Shown here one piece after another: positions 11,852 through 22,804 of a stretch of 64,000 nt of DNA. The stretch is from Siderastrea siderea. Lineage: Eukaryota > Cnidaria > Anthozoa > Scleractinia > Rhizangiidae. The translations under genes and the position numbers were made by a program. The stretch covers positions 50,351,230-50,415,229 of the forward strand of contig OZ034968.1 of assembly GCA_964030785.1 (NCBI GenBank), given 5' to 3'. Under the pieces are notes generated by a model that was given only the letters and a program-made list of their open reading frames with translations, was not told the origin of the DNA and searched no databases. Within the stretch, counting starts at the first letter, position 1, and each line of letters opens with the position of its first letter.

Positions 11852-12937
11852 TCATCTCCACTTGAGCCTTCCTGACTTGACTGTCTTCACTCTTGACCGT
11901 GGGGCAGTTGTTGTGGTAGGCAATTCTTCTTTCACGAGGACAACATCTCTAGCATCTTGTTTTCGCTTTGACTCCTCCCATTGCCCTCCCATTTGGTTCT
12001 GGTCTGCATAGTCTCTAAGTATTCTCGCCTCCACTTTATCCAGAATTGTGCAGTGAGGTACTGGATACGTCTCCAGCAGTGACAAGCATACAGATCAGTG
12101 GGGATGAAGTTACCAAGCGGCGGACTGAGTGGACCTGTCTTCATAGTTAAGAGCGTGGACGTTGGCAGTGGTTACAGTTCATCTACATCAGTTGGAGTGA
12201 AAGTTATGGGGTAAGCATTAACGATTGCAGTAACCTCTGCAGTCACAAGTAGCTTGTGTGTTAGTTTGGTGCATCTGACCTCAGCAAACATGGCAGCTAG
12301 CATGCTACGGATGAGTGTGAGGTGGGTGGCGGGTTGAACGTATTTCTCCACTTTATGCTGATCCATCTCTCCCAGAGCGCCACCTAGCTCTCCTTTTGCT
12401 GTGATAGAGTTAGTGCCCCAATCGCACCTGAGTGGAGATGTAGGACCATGGAGTGCGAAGAATCTTCTTAGTGTGCAGATAAAGGAACTCGTGTCCATGG
12501 ACTCCAGTACCTCAAAATGGATAGCTCTGCTGCTTAAGCAAGTGCTTACGATCCCCCAGCCCCCATGGAATTGGCAACTCCTCCTCCCGTCTTTCGTGTA
12601 TGACTGTTCAGGCACCAAAAACGTCAAACCCAACGTTCATGAATGGCAGAGTGACTTCAGTCCTGTCAGCTGGTAAGACGGCCATACTCTATTCTAGAAC
12701 TGGCTCCCTCAACTACCTGCAAAAGACGCAGTTGCTCAGCTCTTTAGCTACGACTCAGTTACCTCCAATGAGCCAGTAACCAGTTTGACGGATAGCTCCA
12801 TGCATTATCTGGCACGCCTGATGATGGAATCTTCTGTGGTAGTGATGCACTATCAGGTTAGCAATGTGGTGGTCCTTAGGTAGCAAGGGTGTTTCCCCTT
12901 GTGCCCCAACTTCGCGTGTAGGCGACCACCTACACAT
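11852..12937 (-). pseudogene. BEL/Pao integrase with C-terminal domain (broken)
   Basis: 12937-12755 carries the HHCC-type zinc-binding segment (LPKDHHIANLIVHHYHRRFHH). 12633-12172 (153 open codons) is the retroviral-type core: it contains SSRAIHFEVLESMDTSSFI and RCDWGTNSI, where the D of CDWGTN corresponds to the second catalytic carboxylate (consensus SDNGTN). 12085-11852 reads on into the usual C-terminal segment (ILDKVEARILRDYADQNQ, VVLVKEE). Three frames are needed, so the gene is dead. Confidence 0.8.
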
Positions 12938-13029
12938 AGAATGCCATCACCATTGCCAAAGGGATCCAGGCGGTAAAGTGAAAGATATCTTTAGGACATG
13001 TTTTCTTTCGCAAGTCTCCTTATTGTTCT

Positions 13030-14063
13030 TTGCTGGGCTGGCGTCAATGTAATTCTTCAATTTCAGTTCCTTGCTGAAGCTCTTTCCCTGAACGGATTGA
13101 ATTATCTCTGTCTACGCCTGCTGAAGTTGCTTTCCTTTGGCACTCCACAGCAGCGGTTGATTCTTTGTGGTCATTCGTCTTTGGTCCTTCGTTTCTTGGA
13201 GTTTGAGTTTTCTCCACGTGAACTCCTTGACTAGCACGATAAGGTTGGCAATCGCACGCTGCAGTGAGGACAGGCAGAAAAAGCGTGAGAACCTTTCAGT
13301 TCTGAGGCTGCAGGGTTGCTTGTTTGTGTAGTAAAGGTCAAAACTTCTTTAAGCTTAACGTTCTCATTCTTGCCGAATGCAGTGGTTTTGTTCATGCTCT
13401 CCAACACTGTCTTGTGTTATGGCAATGTTATGGTAGCAGCGCTTCCAAAACGCCTCTCTAAAGCCGCCCAGAGGATGCTGAATAGCATGATGGGGACGTG
13501 TTGTTTTTGCTTTTGGTAATTATTGACTAATCTTTGGGTTTTCCCCTAGTGAAACTATCCACATAATTGATTTCCTGAAAGGGGGATACGTCAACTTCTG
13601 TTATCATGGCTTTGAAAGCCGCCTTCCATGAGTGAAAGGGTATAGGATCTCTGCTCAAGATGTTGGGGTGGCATTTTGGAAGGTTTTATCTCGCCAGTCC
13701 TGCAACTATTTGATGATTAGCAGACGTTAATGTTTTGGTCAGCTGATTCTCAGGTAAGTTTATTGGGGTTGAGGTAACGAAGGACTGACTAAACGGCAGT
13801 TAGTATGTTTGCCATTGTTCTCTTGATGGTTAGTGGTCGCACCTTTCTATCGCCTCCTCAATTGCTTTGAGTTTTGCGTCCACAATTGCGACCTTAATAT
13901 TAGCAGCAAGAAGTGCCAGTCCTCTTTCAGGTTGTGTCTGTTGTTGCTCGCGTGTTCGTTCGATTTCTGCTTTGTGTTTTCTACGTTTGTGTTCTTTCTA
14001 AGCCATAAGTTTTTCAAAGTCTGTGCTTTCTCATGTCGCTGCTTCTGTGGTGAGTGCCTTCAT
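13030..14063 (-). pseudogene. BEL/Pao gag (second copy, broken)
   Basis: The ATG at 14063 begins MKALTTEAAT, then a stop, then a Lys/Glu-rich coil (KAEIERTREQQQ; later VDAKLKAIEEAIE) broken by further stops. Around 13.53-13.27 kb the frame reads LERRFGSAATIT and then VLESMNKTTAFGKNENVKL, the style of the DUF1759 gag domain. Stops separate the pieces, and no zinc knuckles or protease are seen before integrase begins. Confidence 0.65.
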
Positions 14064-14105
14064 TCTGGCAAAGCCCTCGTAGTACATGTACATGATGACA
14101 ATTTA

Positions 14106-14432
14106 CTACAGCGTGAGTGACGAGATAGATGCGGACCTGTCTCCAATTTGTTGGATTGTTACTTTCTCTATTGGTTTGTGAGCTCCGTGGAGAGTTAAGC
14201 TCTCGACCGTAAGAAGTGCTTCTCCATCTCCAAAATCTTTATGTCTATCTTGCGTGTGAAGGCTCTGCAATTCTTCTAATTTCAACTCAAATTCCTCAGA
14301 TATTCCTATGAGGTCACACAAGACAATGAAATCCAATCCTTCATTCAGTCCCTCAGCGGAAAGCTTCTTATGTACAACATTCATCGTACAATGCTTCTCT
14401 TCAATGACATTCTCTAAAGCGTTTCTGGACAA
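14106..14432 (-). CDS. unassigned 108-codon ORF beside the BEL copy
   Basis: Open from an ATG at 14432; Glu/Leu-rich (ISEEFELKLEELQSLHTQDR). No family recognised. It lies directly upstream of the deleted BEL gag on the same strand and could be part of a leader region, of an older element, or a chance ORF. Confidence 0.15.
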   Translation of the reverse strand: MSRNALENVIEEKHCTMNVVHKKLSAEGLNEGLDFIVLCDLIGISEEFELKLEELQSLHTQDRHKDFGDGEALLTVESLTLHGAHKPIEKVTIQQIGDRSASISSLTL

Positions 14433-14594
14433 AGTTCTAATCTTTTTATCGGATCATGACCGACAATTTCTTGGTGCACTGGGGGTTCTCCATTGTCCAA
14501 CTTCTCAGCTCTTTGGCCACTCCTGTTCAGCGCTGTTAGCTCTATTGCCTACAATACAGCTTAACTTAATCTGTTCTTTGTTAATCAGACGTTT

Positions 14595-14651
14595 ACCTGT
14601 CGCATTCCAGTACACAACACCCAGTGTCCATAGTACTGGGAATGCAACAAT
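14595..14651 (-). repeat. short dispersed repeat, copy 2
   Basis: Inverted partner of 11181-11240. It is contained in an open stretch of 77 codons (14738-14505) that includes EYTIVAFPVLWTLGVVYW. No known domain. Confidence 0.5.
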
Positions 14652-14769
14652 GGTGTATTCAAACTGTCGATCCTCTCCACACTGGTCCAGTGCTCTGACC
14701 AGTAAGCTACAGGGCGTCTCAATGTCTAAGTAGTTCATTTACTAAGTGACATAACACCTCATACACTAC

Positions 14770-15305
14770 TAAGTTGAATTAAGGCCGCTACCTCTATTGA
14801 AGTAGGTGGAAAATGTTGAACTTGAACGGCACAAGGTTTTAAACTGTGACCGTGTGTAACTTCCTAAAGTTGCCATATCGAATTTCATTTCAGTTTTATG
14901 TGTGATACCTCTCACAGGCCTATACAATGTACAGCTGTGGCTTGCATGGCAAATAGGCTTCCAACCTCCATTCTGGTGCTGTACAAGCACAGCTATGAGT
15001 CCAGAAAAGCTTGCATCTGCAGTCCCTTCTGTTGTCTCTGCCTAAGCCTTGCTCTGCTTTTTGCATGGATCCAGGATGGGAGAGCACGTTGGTGGTCTCT
15101 TCAGCAGGTCTGTGAGAGTTGCAAAGTGGGTTATAAATCTTCCGTCATTAACCAGCCCGAGAAGCTGTGCATGTTATTGACAGTCAATCATTCTCTTTTT
15201 TCTGGCAGTCCGTTAACCTTCTCCTCTGTTGGGCCAATTTCTTTCTCTGACAGAGGGATCTCTATGAATACCAATCTTTCCTCGTTAAACAGACGTTCGT
15301 AAGCA
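14770..15305 (-). pseudogene. Ty3/Gypsy-like RT thumb and RNase H fragment
   Basis: From 15302 leftwards the minus strand reads IEIPLSEKEIGPTEEKVNGL, then FSGLVNDGRFITHFATLTDL. This corresponds to the segment after the RT palm of Gypsy elements (usual form FLGLVNYYxRFIPxFSxLxxPL). At about 15030-14930 it reads ASFSGLIAVLVQHQNGGWKP, the start of Gypsy RNase H (usually DASxxGLGAVLxQ). The frame is interrupted by stops, and the Asp of DAS is in a shifted frame. No gag, palm or integrase is present nearby, so this is a scrap. Confidence 0.65.
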
Positions 15306-15497
15306 CTAACAGTATGACATGCATGTGACAGTCTCTTCTGTTTTCGACGTTTACGATGATTAGAAAATCAAGTACTTTAATCAACATGCAGTTTTTCATG
15401 TCACCCACAGTATCTCAGCTATGCTCGTTTTCTACCGATATACCAGTTGCCCAAAGTTATTGCATTTACCTTTTATAGGAGGTTGTTTACGATAATT

Positions 15498-15520
15498 GGA
15501 TGGATAGATAGATAGATAGG
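15498..15520 (+). repeat. GATA microsatellite
   Basis: A short (GATA)n run followed by TACTTTATTAAAATAC. That arrangement is often seen at the 3' end of non-LTR elements or SINEs lying on the minus strand, but no coding part is present. Confidence 0.7.
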
Positions 15521-15774
15521 TACTTTATTAAAATACTTTTCAGCTCATAGAGCTGAATTGCGTATTCTACATTCTATGATACAAATTTGCAAAAGTGGTA
15601 AGTGGTAATAATTAGAGACTGAGCATTAATTACATTATTTACGGTATTTTTATGCTCTCAATGAGAACAGTTTGTTGAAGTTTGTTTTTAATCTATTACT
15701 TTTCAGAACCAGTGGCTGCCATACAGGTATGAAATCACGTCGCACTGCTTATTTGTCCTAGCAATTACACTTTT

Positions 15775-16830
15775 TGTAGCCTGCGAGCAGGCTTGCTTGT
15801 GTATTATTTGCATATCTTGGTGGTGGAACCGCGATTTTGTGAGCCGGCCGGCAAGAAGAATGGGCGAGGAAAAGTGAGCCTGCACGAAAGCTGTTGAACT
15901 TTGAATTCTCCACATTTGTCCACGAACGCAGCATTGTGATTGGTTTGAAATGACACGCGATGACAGACTTTGTTATAGTGACAAATAACAAGCAAGGTGC
16001 TGTTATTGTTTGTCGCCTTTCTCGATTTTTCAACCGATTCAATTTCAAAATGTGACTTCGGCTGGTTCCGGCTGGTGAGCGATTGCGGTTTTATGTTTCA
16101 CTTTGAGCAGCCTGGTTTAAGTGCATGGTAGTTTTGTAGCCTCTCTTCTTGGATCTCCGTAATGAAAGGATATGTATCATTTTATTTGACCATGCAGTGG
16201 GCATTATCTTGCAGTCTTTGTTACACCGAGTTTGGTTATTTGTCATTGTGGCAAGATGGTATCGCTTGTTCCTGGTTACAGATGTTTGCAAGGCATAAAG
16301 TAAAGTCTGCTGTGGTCGCCGCTATGTTTCTATCATTGGCTCGGTTCTCTTGGTAGTTGCAAGTTTCATGTCCCTGGAGTTTGATATTTTTAATGTCTTA
16401 TGCGTTCTTGGGCATTGATTCCAACCCATCAGCACAGACGCGTTCGCGATTTGATTTCTTGAGGTCATATGACCAGATTTCTTGGTTCGATACTGATTTG
16501 TAGCAAAAAGGACACATTCAAAAGGCGGTAACAATCGTCCGCTGTGTTCATAATTTTCTTTTTCGCTATTCCCATACATAAAGAACTCCTCTCGAGTGCG
16601 AAGATCTGCCGTCGTGTTTGTTTACATTTCGCTTCGCTTGTTTTGGTTAGATATTTGATACCTGGGTAATGAGGACTTGTCACCTCGCAAGAGGCGGAAT
16701 TCAAAGTTCAATCACTTTCGTGCAGGCTCACTTTTTCTCACCCCATACTTCTCGCCAGCTCGCAAATCGTGGCTCCGCTGCCAAGATACTCCTGGGAATA
16801 ACACACAAATGAGCCTGCTCGCAGGCTACA
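15775..16830. mobile_element. 1.06-kb DNA transposon-like element with about 140-bp terminal inverted repeats
   Basis: The left end TGTAGCCTGCGAGCAGGCT (15775) and the right end AGCCTGCTCGCAGGCTACA (to 16830) are perfect inverted repeats. Similarity continues inward for about 140 bp, including GTGAGCCTGCACGAAAG against its complement near 16720. Short ORFs inside (up to 96 codons) do not resemble a transposase. It is probably a non-autonomous element. The target duplication is not obvious. Confidence 0.75.
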
Positions 16831-19825
16831 CCACCAATAGAACATACAGTTTTCGCAGACTAGAAATGAGTTTTTATTTTACATATCTCTGAGAAAGTTG
16901 TAAGTAAATGAGAACTTTAATTACCTGTTAAACAATTCTGACCAATATATTCAAATTGTTGACAGAGTAAGATGCAGGTAACAGAAAATGATTATAAAAT
17001 AGATAATAAATTTATAATATTATATTATGGGATTTAAAATTACATCTGTAGAGCGAGACCATTTTCAGCTGGAACATCAGTAGCAGCACTTCAAGCAGTT
17101 GCTTTCTGACATTCCCTCAGGTTTTTCTTCCTTAATTGTTCATTGATTTTTAAAAGTATCAAGATTTCAAAAAGCATGCACTTTCTTTGTCAATTTCAAC
17201 CACAGAATTGTAGGTTAAGGAATGTTTCCTTATACTGTATTTTTTTTATTTTTATTTTCATGGGACTTAATTTTCATGATTTTCCCAACTGCAAAACAAT
17301 CGTGAAATTGAAGACCCGGGAAAAAAATAGTGCTACAAAATAAAATTAATGACACGAAACACCCTAAAAAAATTCTCCACTCTTGGAAATGTGCCTAAGT
17401 TTGTACATTTATTCATTTATGATGTTAACCAATACAACAGAGAAAAGTCATATTGTAAATGCTGAGTTTGTAGTAAAATGGTGTTCTTTGTCACAAACGA
17501 ACAGTCAACCTGTTTTAAGCTTTTCTTGTTAAAGTTTTTTTCAGTGGATGATATTGCATAACATGGCTAATTGTAAAATTATACTTGTATTGATGCAGAT
17601 CAGCTTTTGAAAAACAATGTGGGCATTTAGTTCTTTCTGACGCTAATTTTCTGCCAAAATTGCGAAATTTACTTTTGGCGAAATTTGGCTAAATTAACTT
17701 CCGCCGAAAATTAGTGACATTAATTAAGGTATTTTCGTTGCAGCGTCAGTTAAAGGTCACATATTACATGCAATTTTACCCATAGATTCATCATTATTCG
17801 AACCTTCTCCATGCTGGTCCCCATTTGAAAACAGGTTGGGTGTTTGGTTGGTGATTACCCAAATGTAAGTTGATCATTAACTGGCTCGATTCAAATTTTC
17901 TCGTGACCTCAAAATCTCTCTAACACCATGGTTTGTGAGTTTTAAGACTATATGCGCCCTTATAAGAGTGAAGTAAAAAAATATCACAGGATAACTAAGC
18001 AAATTGCTTAATATTCACCTTTTTCCTGGGTCACTTATCTTAGTCATCCGGTTTTTCCTCGGCAAACAGAGCACACATTGCGCCTTGCGGTTTTTGCTGG
18101 ACATGCAGACACTCTAAACCCTAAACTTCTGGTTTCTCACTGGGGGAATGAAATCGCCCTTCTGTTTTGTTTTTCCAAGCTTAGTGATGAAAAAAGTGAC
18201 AAATCTTTTGGAGTAAATGAACTTGACCCATCCTTCTCCTCTCCATTCTATATCCTCAATATGGCTTCAAGCCATAGAGTTGTTGAGGCGCACGGAATTT
18301 TATTCTACTCAACATTTTGTCCAAAATGCTTCAACAAACAAATTATTTCAGAGGTTTCGTGGATTTTTCCACTGCGCTTAGGAATCTCTCTGCACACGCT
18401 GGTTCACATAAAACGAGGACTGTATCTTTCCTTTTTTCTGCGATTTATTGCGGCTGTCCAACATTATAACATTCAGTACAATCTACGTACAATTGCACAA
18501 TCGCAATCTTACAATCTTACAATCTACAATCTGACCTAAAAGTTACAATGTTACCCTTATTTATATCAAACTATGGATATACGCCTTAACTACGCCCTGA
18601 TACGTAACTCCGGCTAAAAGTTACAGTAAATACACATCTACAATTAAATTCTTTACATTCTCTTCTGATTCATTTTCTTAGGCGTGGATAAACAATTAAA
18701 ATTATAAAGTGTGCTAACGGCCGAGACTAATCTAATCCCACACGTGAATAAACATTCCTGTAACACGATTCTTTTACGTCATAGGCGTTTCCAGTTACAC
18801 CCAAACCTTCAGTTTGGTCTTCTAGACTTCAATCAATAACAAATTATTCACTAAAATAGAATCACGTTATGTACAAAGCAATTGTTACAGCAAGAGGAGA
18901 GGAATACACTGTAGCGTTCAAAACATTCACCACAGGTCAAGTAAAACTTTGTGGAGAAAGATGATAAACGTTAAGTGTTTGTGAGATGTCAACACCCTCT
19001 GATGATTGGCTCCCAAATATTGCACTTATGGACTGACACTGACTCACTTAAGGTGATTCCATCGAAAAAGAAGTTGTAATGAGAATTTGTTGAAACTTTG
19101 CACAGTTACTAATTACACCTAGTACATTAAAAAACTAAAATAAAAAGAGGGGGTCACCGTGTCTGATTTCACGCTACGGGGCTGTAGTATATAGGTACTT
19201 TGCTATCTTTAGACAGCAATATTAAAAAACCTATCCTTGTACTAGAGACACCCATTAGTTCAAGAAAGTTATAACTAGCGATGAAATATAAGCAGTATTC
19301 TTATGGTAGAAGTACAATGTTTCAGTAAAACGTCTTAAAATTGCCGTAACAATGAAACTAATTTAGATTAAGTGAAAGGGTACATGAAGTTAATTATTTG
19401 TTGTACTTTTCCTTCTTTAGATTTCATTTGTAGAATTAAAAACTGTCATAAAGTGCTAAAAAAAGTTGATCCAAAAATATTCATTTTGAAGTTTGTCATG
19501 GTGTAAGCTTTTCAGAAAGCATATTCTTTCATAAGCGTAAGCTTTTAAAACTATTCGTGCTTATTAAAAACACAATTATCGTGAAACTCACTCGCAAAGC
19601 CTCGCTCGTTCGTTTTGGGAAAACAAACTTGTGCATAAATACTCATGTCAGCACTTTCCATGTAGAAATCTATATCTATACTTCAAGATCTTCACCTCAA
19701 TTAAGCAGTGCTTGTTCAAAGCCCTTACTCTGAAGAAATACTCGATAAAACAGCTTTTCCAGCATTAAAGCCAAACTTAAGGCGTTATTAAAACTTGCCA
19801 AGAGTATACACCCGAGTCCAGTCGG
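16831..19825. other. no supportable gene; AT-rich, minor short repeats
   Basis: Holds a small imperfect palindrome near 17640-17730 (CGCTAATTTT...AAAATTAGTG) and a run of ACAATCT-like units at about 18474-18538. A 153-codon open stretch at 18078-18539 has no recognisable domain and overlaps that simple repeat. Confidence 0.4.
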
Positions 19826-20092
19826 TCATAGACAGAATTTCAGACACTGAAATACCTTGATTTCCTCCTCAGAAGTGGCAGCAGACCTAACTGAGTAGGC
19901 AGAGAACATAGGTGTATCAATGTCCTCCTCCTTCAAGGCAAACTTAATCCGTCTTTCTAAAGTTGAAGAGATTAGTGGCTTATGAGGATGAATATAGGAC
20001 AAGCAAAGCTTGTCTGGTACAGGTGATTCTACAGGCCTAAAATCCTTAGTGCAACTCTCGTACTTGCTAAGGCATCCCACTGGACACAACAC
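19826..20092 (-). pseudogene. tyrosine recombinase C-terminal fragment (DIRS-like)
   Basis: Eighty-eight open codons contain HKPLISSTLERRIKFALKEE followed by IDTPMFSAYSVRSAATS. The second block corresponds to the HxxR active-site box of eukaryotic tyrosine recombinases (usual form FxxHSxRxAAxS). The arginine is kept but the histidine is Tyr here. The N-terminal half with the first catalytic Arg and the terminal Tyr were not found. The enzyme would cut and rejoin DNA during insertion; this fragment cannot. Confidence 0.65.
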
Positions 20093-20184
20093 CTGATTTT
20101 CAGGACAACTCGCATGAAAACTTAATTTGGGATTTTGACCTGAGCGGTGGGTATAGAGAGCTTGGGTAGTTTTAAAGACACTCC

Positions 20185-20525
20185 GGATGAAATAATGGAT
20201 GAAATAAACGAAATCTCAAATCCCTCCTGGCCAGTTCTGAAGATCTGTCTGGAGCTGTAAGAGCCATTAAAACAGTAAGTTTAATAGACAAAAACTTCAG
20301 AGACAGACCGCTGTTCACACCCAAGGATTATCTCGACCTGAGACACGTCCCAGGTAGAAGAATATTTAGGGAAAGGGGGGCGTAAGTGAAACAAACCTTT
20401 CAAAAGCTGGCAAACTAATCGATGGGAACCTACATTGCTAGTCAAAAAGAGTCAACTTTGGGGAGAACAGCTGAAAGAGCAGAACAGGTACACATTTAAG
20501 GGTCTGTATTCCCTCCCTGCATAAC
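20185..20525 (+). pseudogene. unassigned coding-like fragment, antisense to the DIRS element
   Basis: The plus strand reads MDEINEISNPSW, then AVRAIKTVSLIDKNFRDRPL and FTPKDYLDLRHVPGRRIFRE in the next frame. After further shifts GEQLKEQNRYTFKGLYSLPA is followed by a stop. The pieces follow one another like one decayed gene, and nothing similar is readable on the minus strand. I do not recognise the family. It interrupts the DIRS pol/recombinase order. Confidence 0.3.
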
Positions 20526-20599
20526 ATTGATCTTTACGAAATTCTAAAACAGCCTCTAAAAGAGATGAAAGGGGATTAATCTGCTTTGGTAAACATCAG

Positions 20600-21320
20600 C
20601 TATTCCACGTATTCCAGGCAGAGGAGTAAGCACCTGATGTGCTCTTTCGCCAGGCCCCCAACAAAATATTTCTCATTTCTGGAGAAACTTTTGTTGGCAG
20701 GCAGCAGCCACCCAGCTAACTGTAGGTTGGGGAGAGGATGTGTTTGATCCTCCATGGGGAGAACATCTCGGGCAACAGGAAGAAGGAGAAGACCTACTGC
20801 AAGACTCAACAGCAGTGGGTACCAAGGTGAGATGGCCAAACTGGGGGCACTAGTACAAGCGGATCCACCTCCTGGCTCAAATTTTTTTCTCAGGACACGA
20901 CCTATCAGGGCAAATGGGGGCAAGGCGTAACCCTGAAGACCCCTCCAGTTGAGGGAAAAGTCATCTGTGTAAGTTGCTAGAGGATCTGGCCTCCAACTCG
21001 CAAACTGGAGGTTAGGCATGAGCCAAAAAGATCCACATTGAATGGGCCCCGAAGGCTTGGGAGAGTCTGGAAAATAGAACGTTTCAGCTTCCAGTCGCTG
21101 GAATCTATCATAGTCCTTGACGCCCTGTCTGCTCTTGAGTATAGGACGCTGGGTAGATGTTGTGCTGAAATCACTAGATGGTGTTCTAGACACCACTCCC
21201 AAAGACTTACGGCTAGATTGGAAGGTAGTCGAGAGTAGGTACCTCCCATCTTGTCTAAGTAAGAGACAGGCGACAAATTGTCCATCGAGAGGTGAACATG
21301 AGCACAAGCTTTGTCTCGTG
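20600..21320 (-). pseudogene. DIRS-like RNase H and pol C-terminus (frameshifted)
   Basis: Around 21285-20985 one frame reads YLDKMGGTYSRL, LAVSLWEWCLEHHLVISAQH, LYSRADRASR and SSDWKLKRSIFQ, the RNase H segment of DIRS polyproteins. Near 20990 the reading continues in the neighbouring frame with FASWRPDPLATYTDDFSLNW, LPPFALIGRVL and PWYPLLLSLAVG, the conserved tail of the same family. The switch of frame between two strongly matching halves shows a frameshift. The RT palm is absent. Confidence 0.75.
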
Positions 21321-21364
21321 TGAAGGACTTCAGAGCAAATGACCCGGCGAGGAATTTTAGACAA

Positions 21365-21582
21365 TATTACGTTACCCGAGCGCTGGTCTCGTGGCACAAT
21401 TTGATGTCATGGACAATTCAAAATGGCGGCGCGAAGTGTTGAATTTTGGCCCTCTTTGGAGAGGAATTTCAGTGGGATCGGATGCACTTTAGAAGCTGAA
21501 ACCACGGTCAGTAACTCAGCTTAGTGTTACCTTTTTATTGGCGATTTCAAAAAATGCACCGTTTCTGGAGTGACCTTCTCCT
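21365..21582 (+). repeat. half copy (one arm) of a TTAA MITE
   Basis: Matches the right arm of the palindromic MITE at 45684-46150: it shares ACGTTACCCG, CAAAATGGCGG, the GGCCCTCTTTGGAGAGGAAT segment and the end GGAGTGACCTTCTCCT. Only one arm is present here, where the RT part of the DIRS element should be. Confidence 0.8.
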
Positions 21583-21598
21583 TTACGATAATCGTGAA

Positions 21599-22804
21599 TT
21601 ATTGGTGTGTAGGCCTCATCCATGGGCAAGGGAAGGCGTGAACTAAAGGTAGGCATTCAAACCGTGTGAGCAGTGTCTTAATTGTGCCCAGTAGAGCACA
21701 AAGTTCCTCGCTTGGTTGCCAGTGCAAATGTGGTGCAATCTCTTCAACATATAAATCCAATTCGTCATTGGCGCTAAGCAAGTCTTGAACACGTGCTCGT
21801 TTTGGCGGTTCCTCGTCCTCAATACAAACGACCGGATCGGCAAGGACAGCCCAGTTACGGTTAAGTTCATTACACCCTGGCCCAGTGACACTACAGGAGC
21901 AAAAAACCGTCTGCACCGTGGGCATATAGGACGCCTAAAAGTCCATCCTTTGAACTACTTTTGCATTTTTTATTCGTTTGAGCTCAAACTTTCCAGGATG
22001 GTAGAAATTTGTATTCCAAAAAATCGTGTTTTTTGTTTTTTGATTTTAACGGTTTTTGGCGGCTAAATGACGTCACAAGATTGACAGCAAAATTTGACTT
22101 TCAAGTTATGGCAAAACAAATAATTTTGAAAGAGCGTGACGTGATAGAAACAAATATGAAAAATTTTTTGGAAAAGCTCAATTGCTTTAGGAGCAAATGT
22201 ACTTATGTTTCTAAAAATAGTAACAAAATGGCGGGATATTAAAAAATCAAAGCTTAATAACTCTAACCAATTGAGCTTTTCAAAACTTTTTTCACATTTT
22301 ATTCTTTCGCGTCGTGCTCTTTTTAAATTATTTATTTGTTTTGCCATATCTTGACATTTTAATTTTGCTGTCAATTTTGTGACGTCATTTCCCCCCCAAA
22401 AACCGTTAAAATCGAAAAACAAAAAACATACGATTTTTTGGAATACAAAGTTCTACCATCCTGCGAAGTTTGAGCTCAATCAGATGAAAAATGCAAAAGT
22501 AGTTCCAAGGATGCATTCTTAGGCGTCCTATATGCCCACCGTGCTGGCCCAAAGGCACTGTAGTCGAGGAAGAAGCCTTTTGGCCTACAGGCGCTTTGGC
22601 TTGTTGAGTATCACTCGGGTGCAGGTTCAAATGTGGGTGAATGTTCTCGACAATGGACGATGAAATGGTAGAAATAAAACCTTTATCAGCCACAATGGCC
22701 TGAAAAAGGGCGGATTGATCTGGGTTCATACCTGGATGGGCAGTAGATGGAGCCGATAATTGCGATGAAGATGTGTTCTCATCTGAGCTGTCGTTCGCCA
22801 CCAA
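21599..22804 (-). pseudogene. DIRS-like gag ORF split by a palindromic element
   Basis: The first part (22804 to about 22545) is a Ser/Gln-rich N-terminus (MVANDSSDENTSSSQLSAPS, DKGFISTISSSIVENIHPHL). The second part (21918-21599) contains PPKRARVQDLLSANDELDLY and VEEIAPHLHWQPSEELCALL. Removing 21921-22536 plus one copy of the 7-bp duplication rejoins the two sides of one gene. The position upstream of DIRS pol and the composition suggest gag; no zinc knuckle is seen. The assignment rests on context more than on motifs. Confidence 0.5.
21921..22536. mobile_element. 616-bp palindromic foldback/MITE inserted in gag
   Basis: Starts GGCATATAGGACGCC and ends GGCGTCCTATATGCC. The two arms are about 300 bp each and are similar throughout (ATTTTTTGGAATAC, TTGACAGCAAAATTT and TGACGTCA-like blocks occur in both arms). 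Direct repeats CACCGTG at 21914-21920 and 22537-22543 flank it. Because the bases at the edge are ambiguous, the target duplication could be read as 5 to 7 bp. No transposase. Confidence 0.9.

Larger units (their letters stand above)
11740..14063 (-). mobile_element. BEL/Pao element, internally deleted (gag joined to integrase)
   Basis: Read right to left, a gag N-terminus starts at 14063 and a gag middle domain follows at 13.5-13.3 kb. Integrase zinc-binding and core domains then appear from 12.94 kb down to 12.17 kb, with an integrase C-terminal segment to about 11.85 kb. Protease, RT and RNase H, which would need about 3 kb, are absent. The copy is therefore a deletion derivative, and it also carries stops and frameshifts. 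LTRs were not identified at either side. Confidence 0.75.
19826..22804 (-). mobile_element. DIRS-like (tyrosine-recombinase) retroelement, decayed and invaded
   Basis: On the minus strand the order is a gag-like ORF (22804-21599), an RNase H/pol segment (about 21320-20600) and a tyrosine-recombinase C-terminus (20092-19826). This is the DIRS order. The RT palm is missing; its place is taken by half of a TTAA MITE. A 616-bp palindromic element splits gag. Between pol and recombinase there is a coding-like fragment in the opposite orientation. DIRS elements integrate by recombinase rather than integrase and lack normal LTRs; the split or inverted terminal repeats expected here were not located. 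Confidence 0.7.

Noticed and set aside
18078..18539. 153-codon ORF
   Set aside because: No recognisable motif, overlaps a simple ACAATCT repeat, and its length is within what chance allows in 64 kb.
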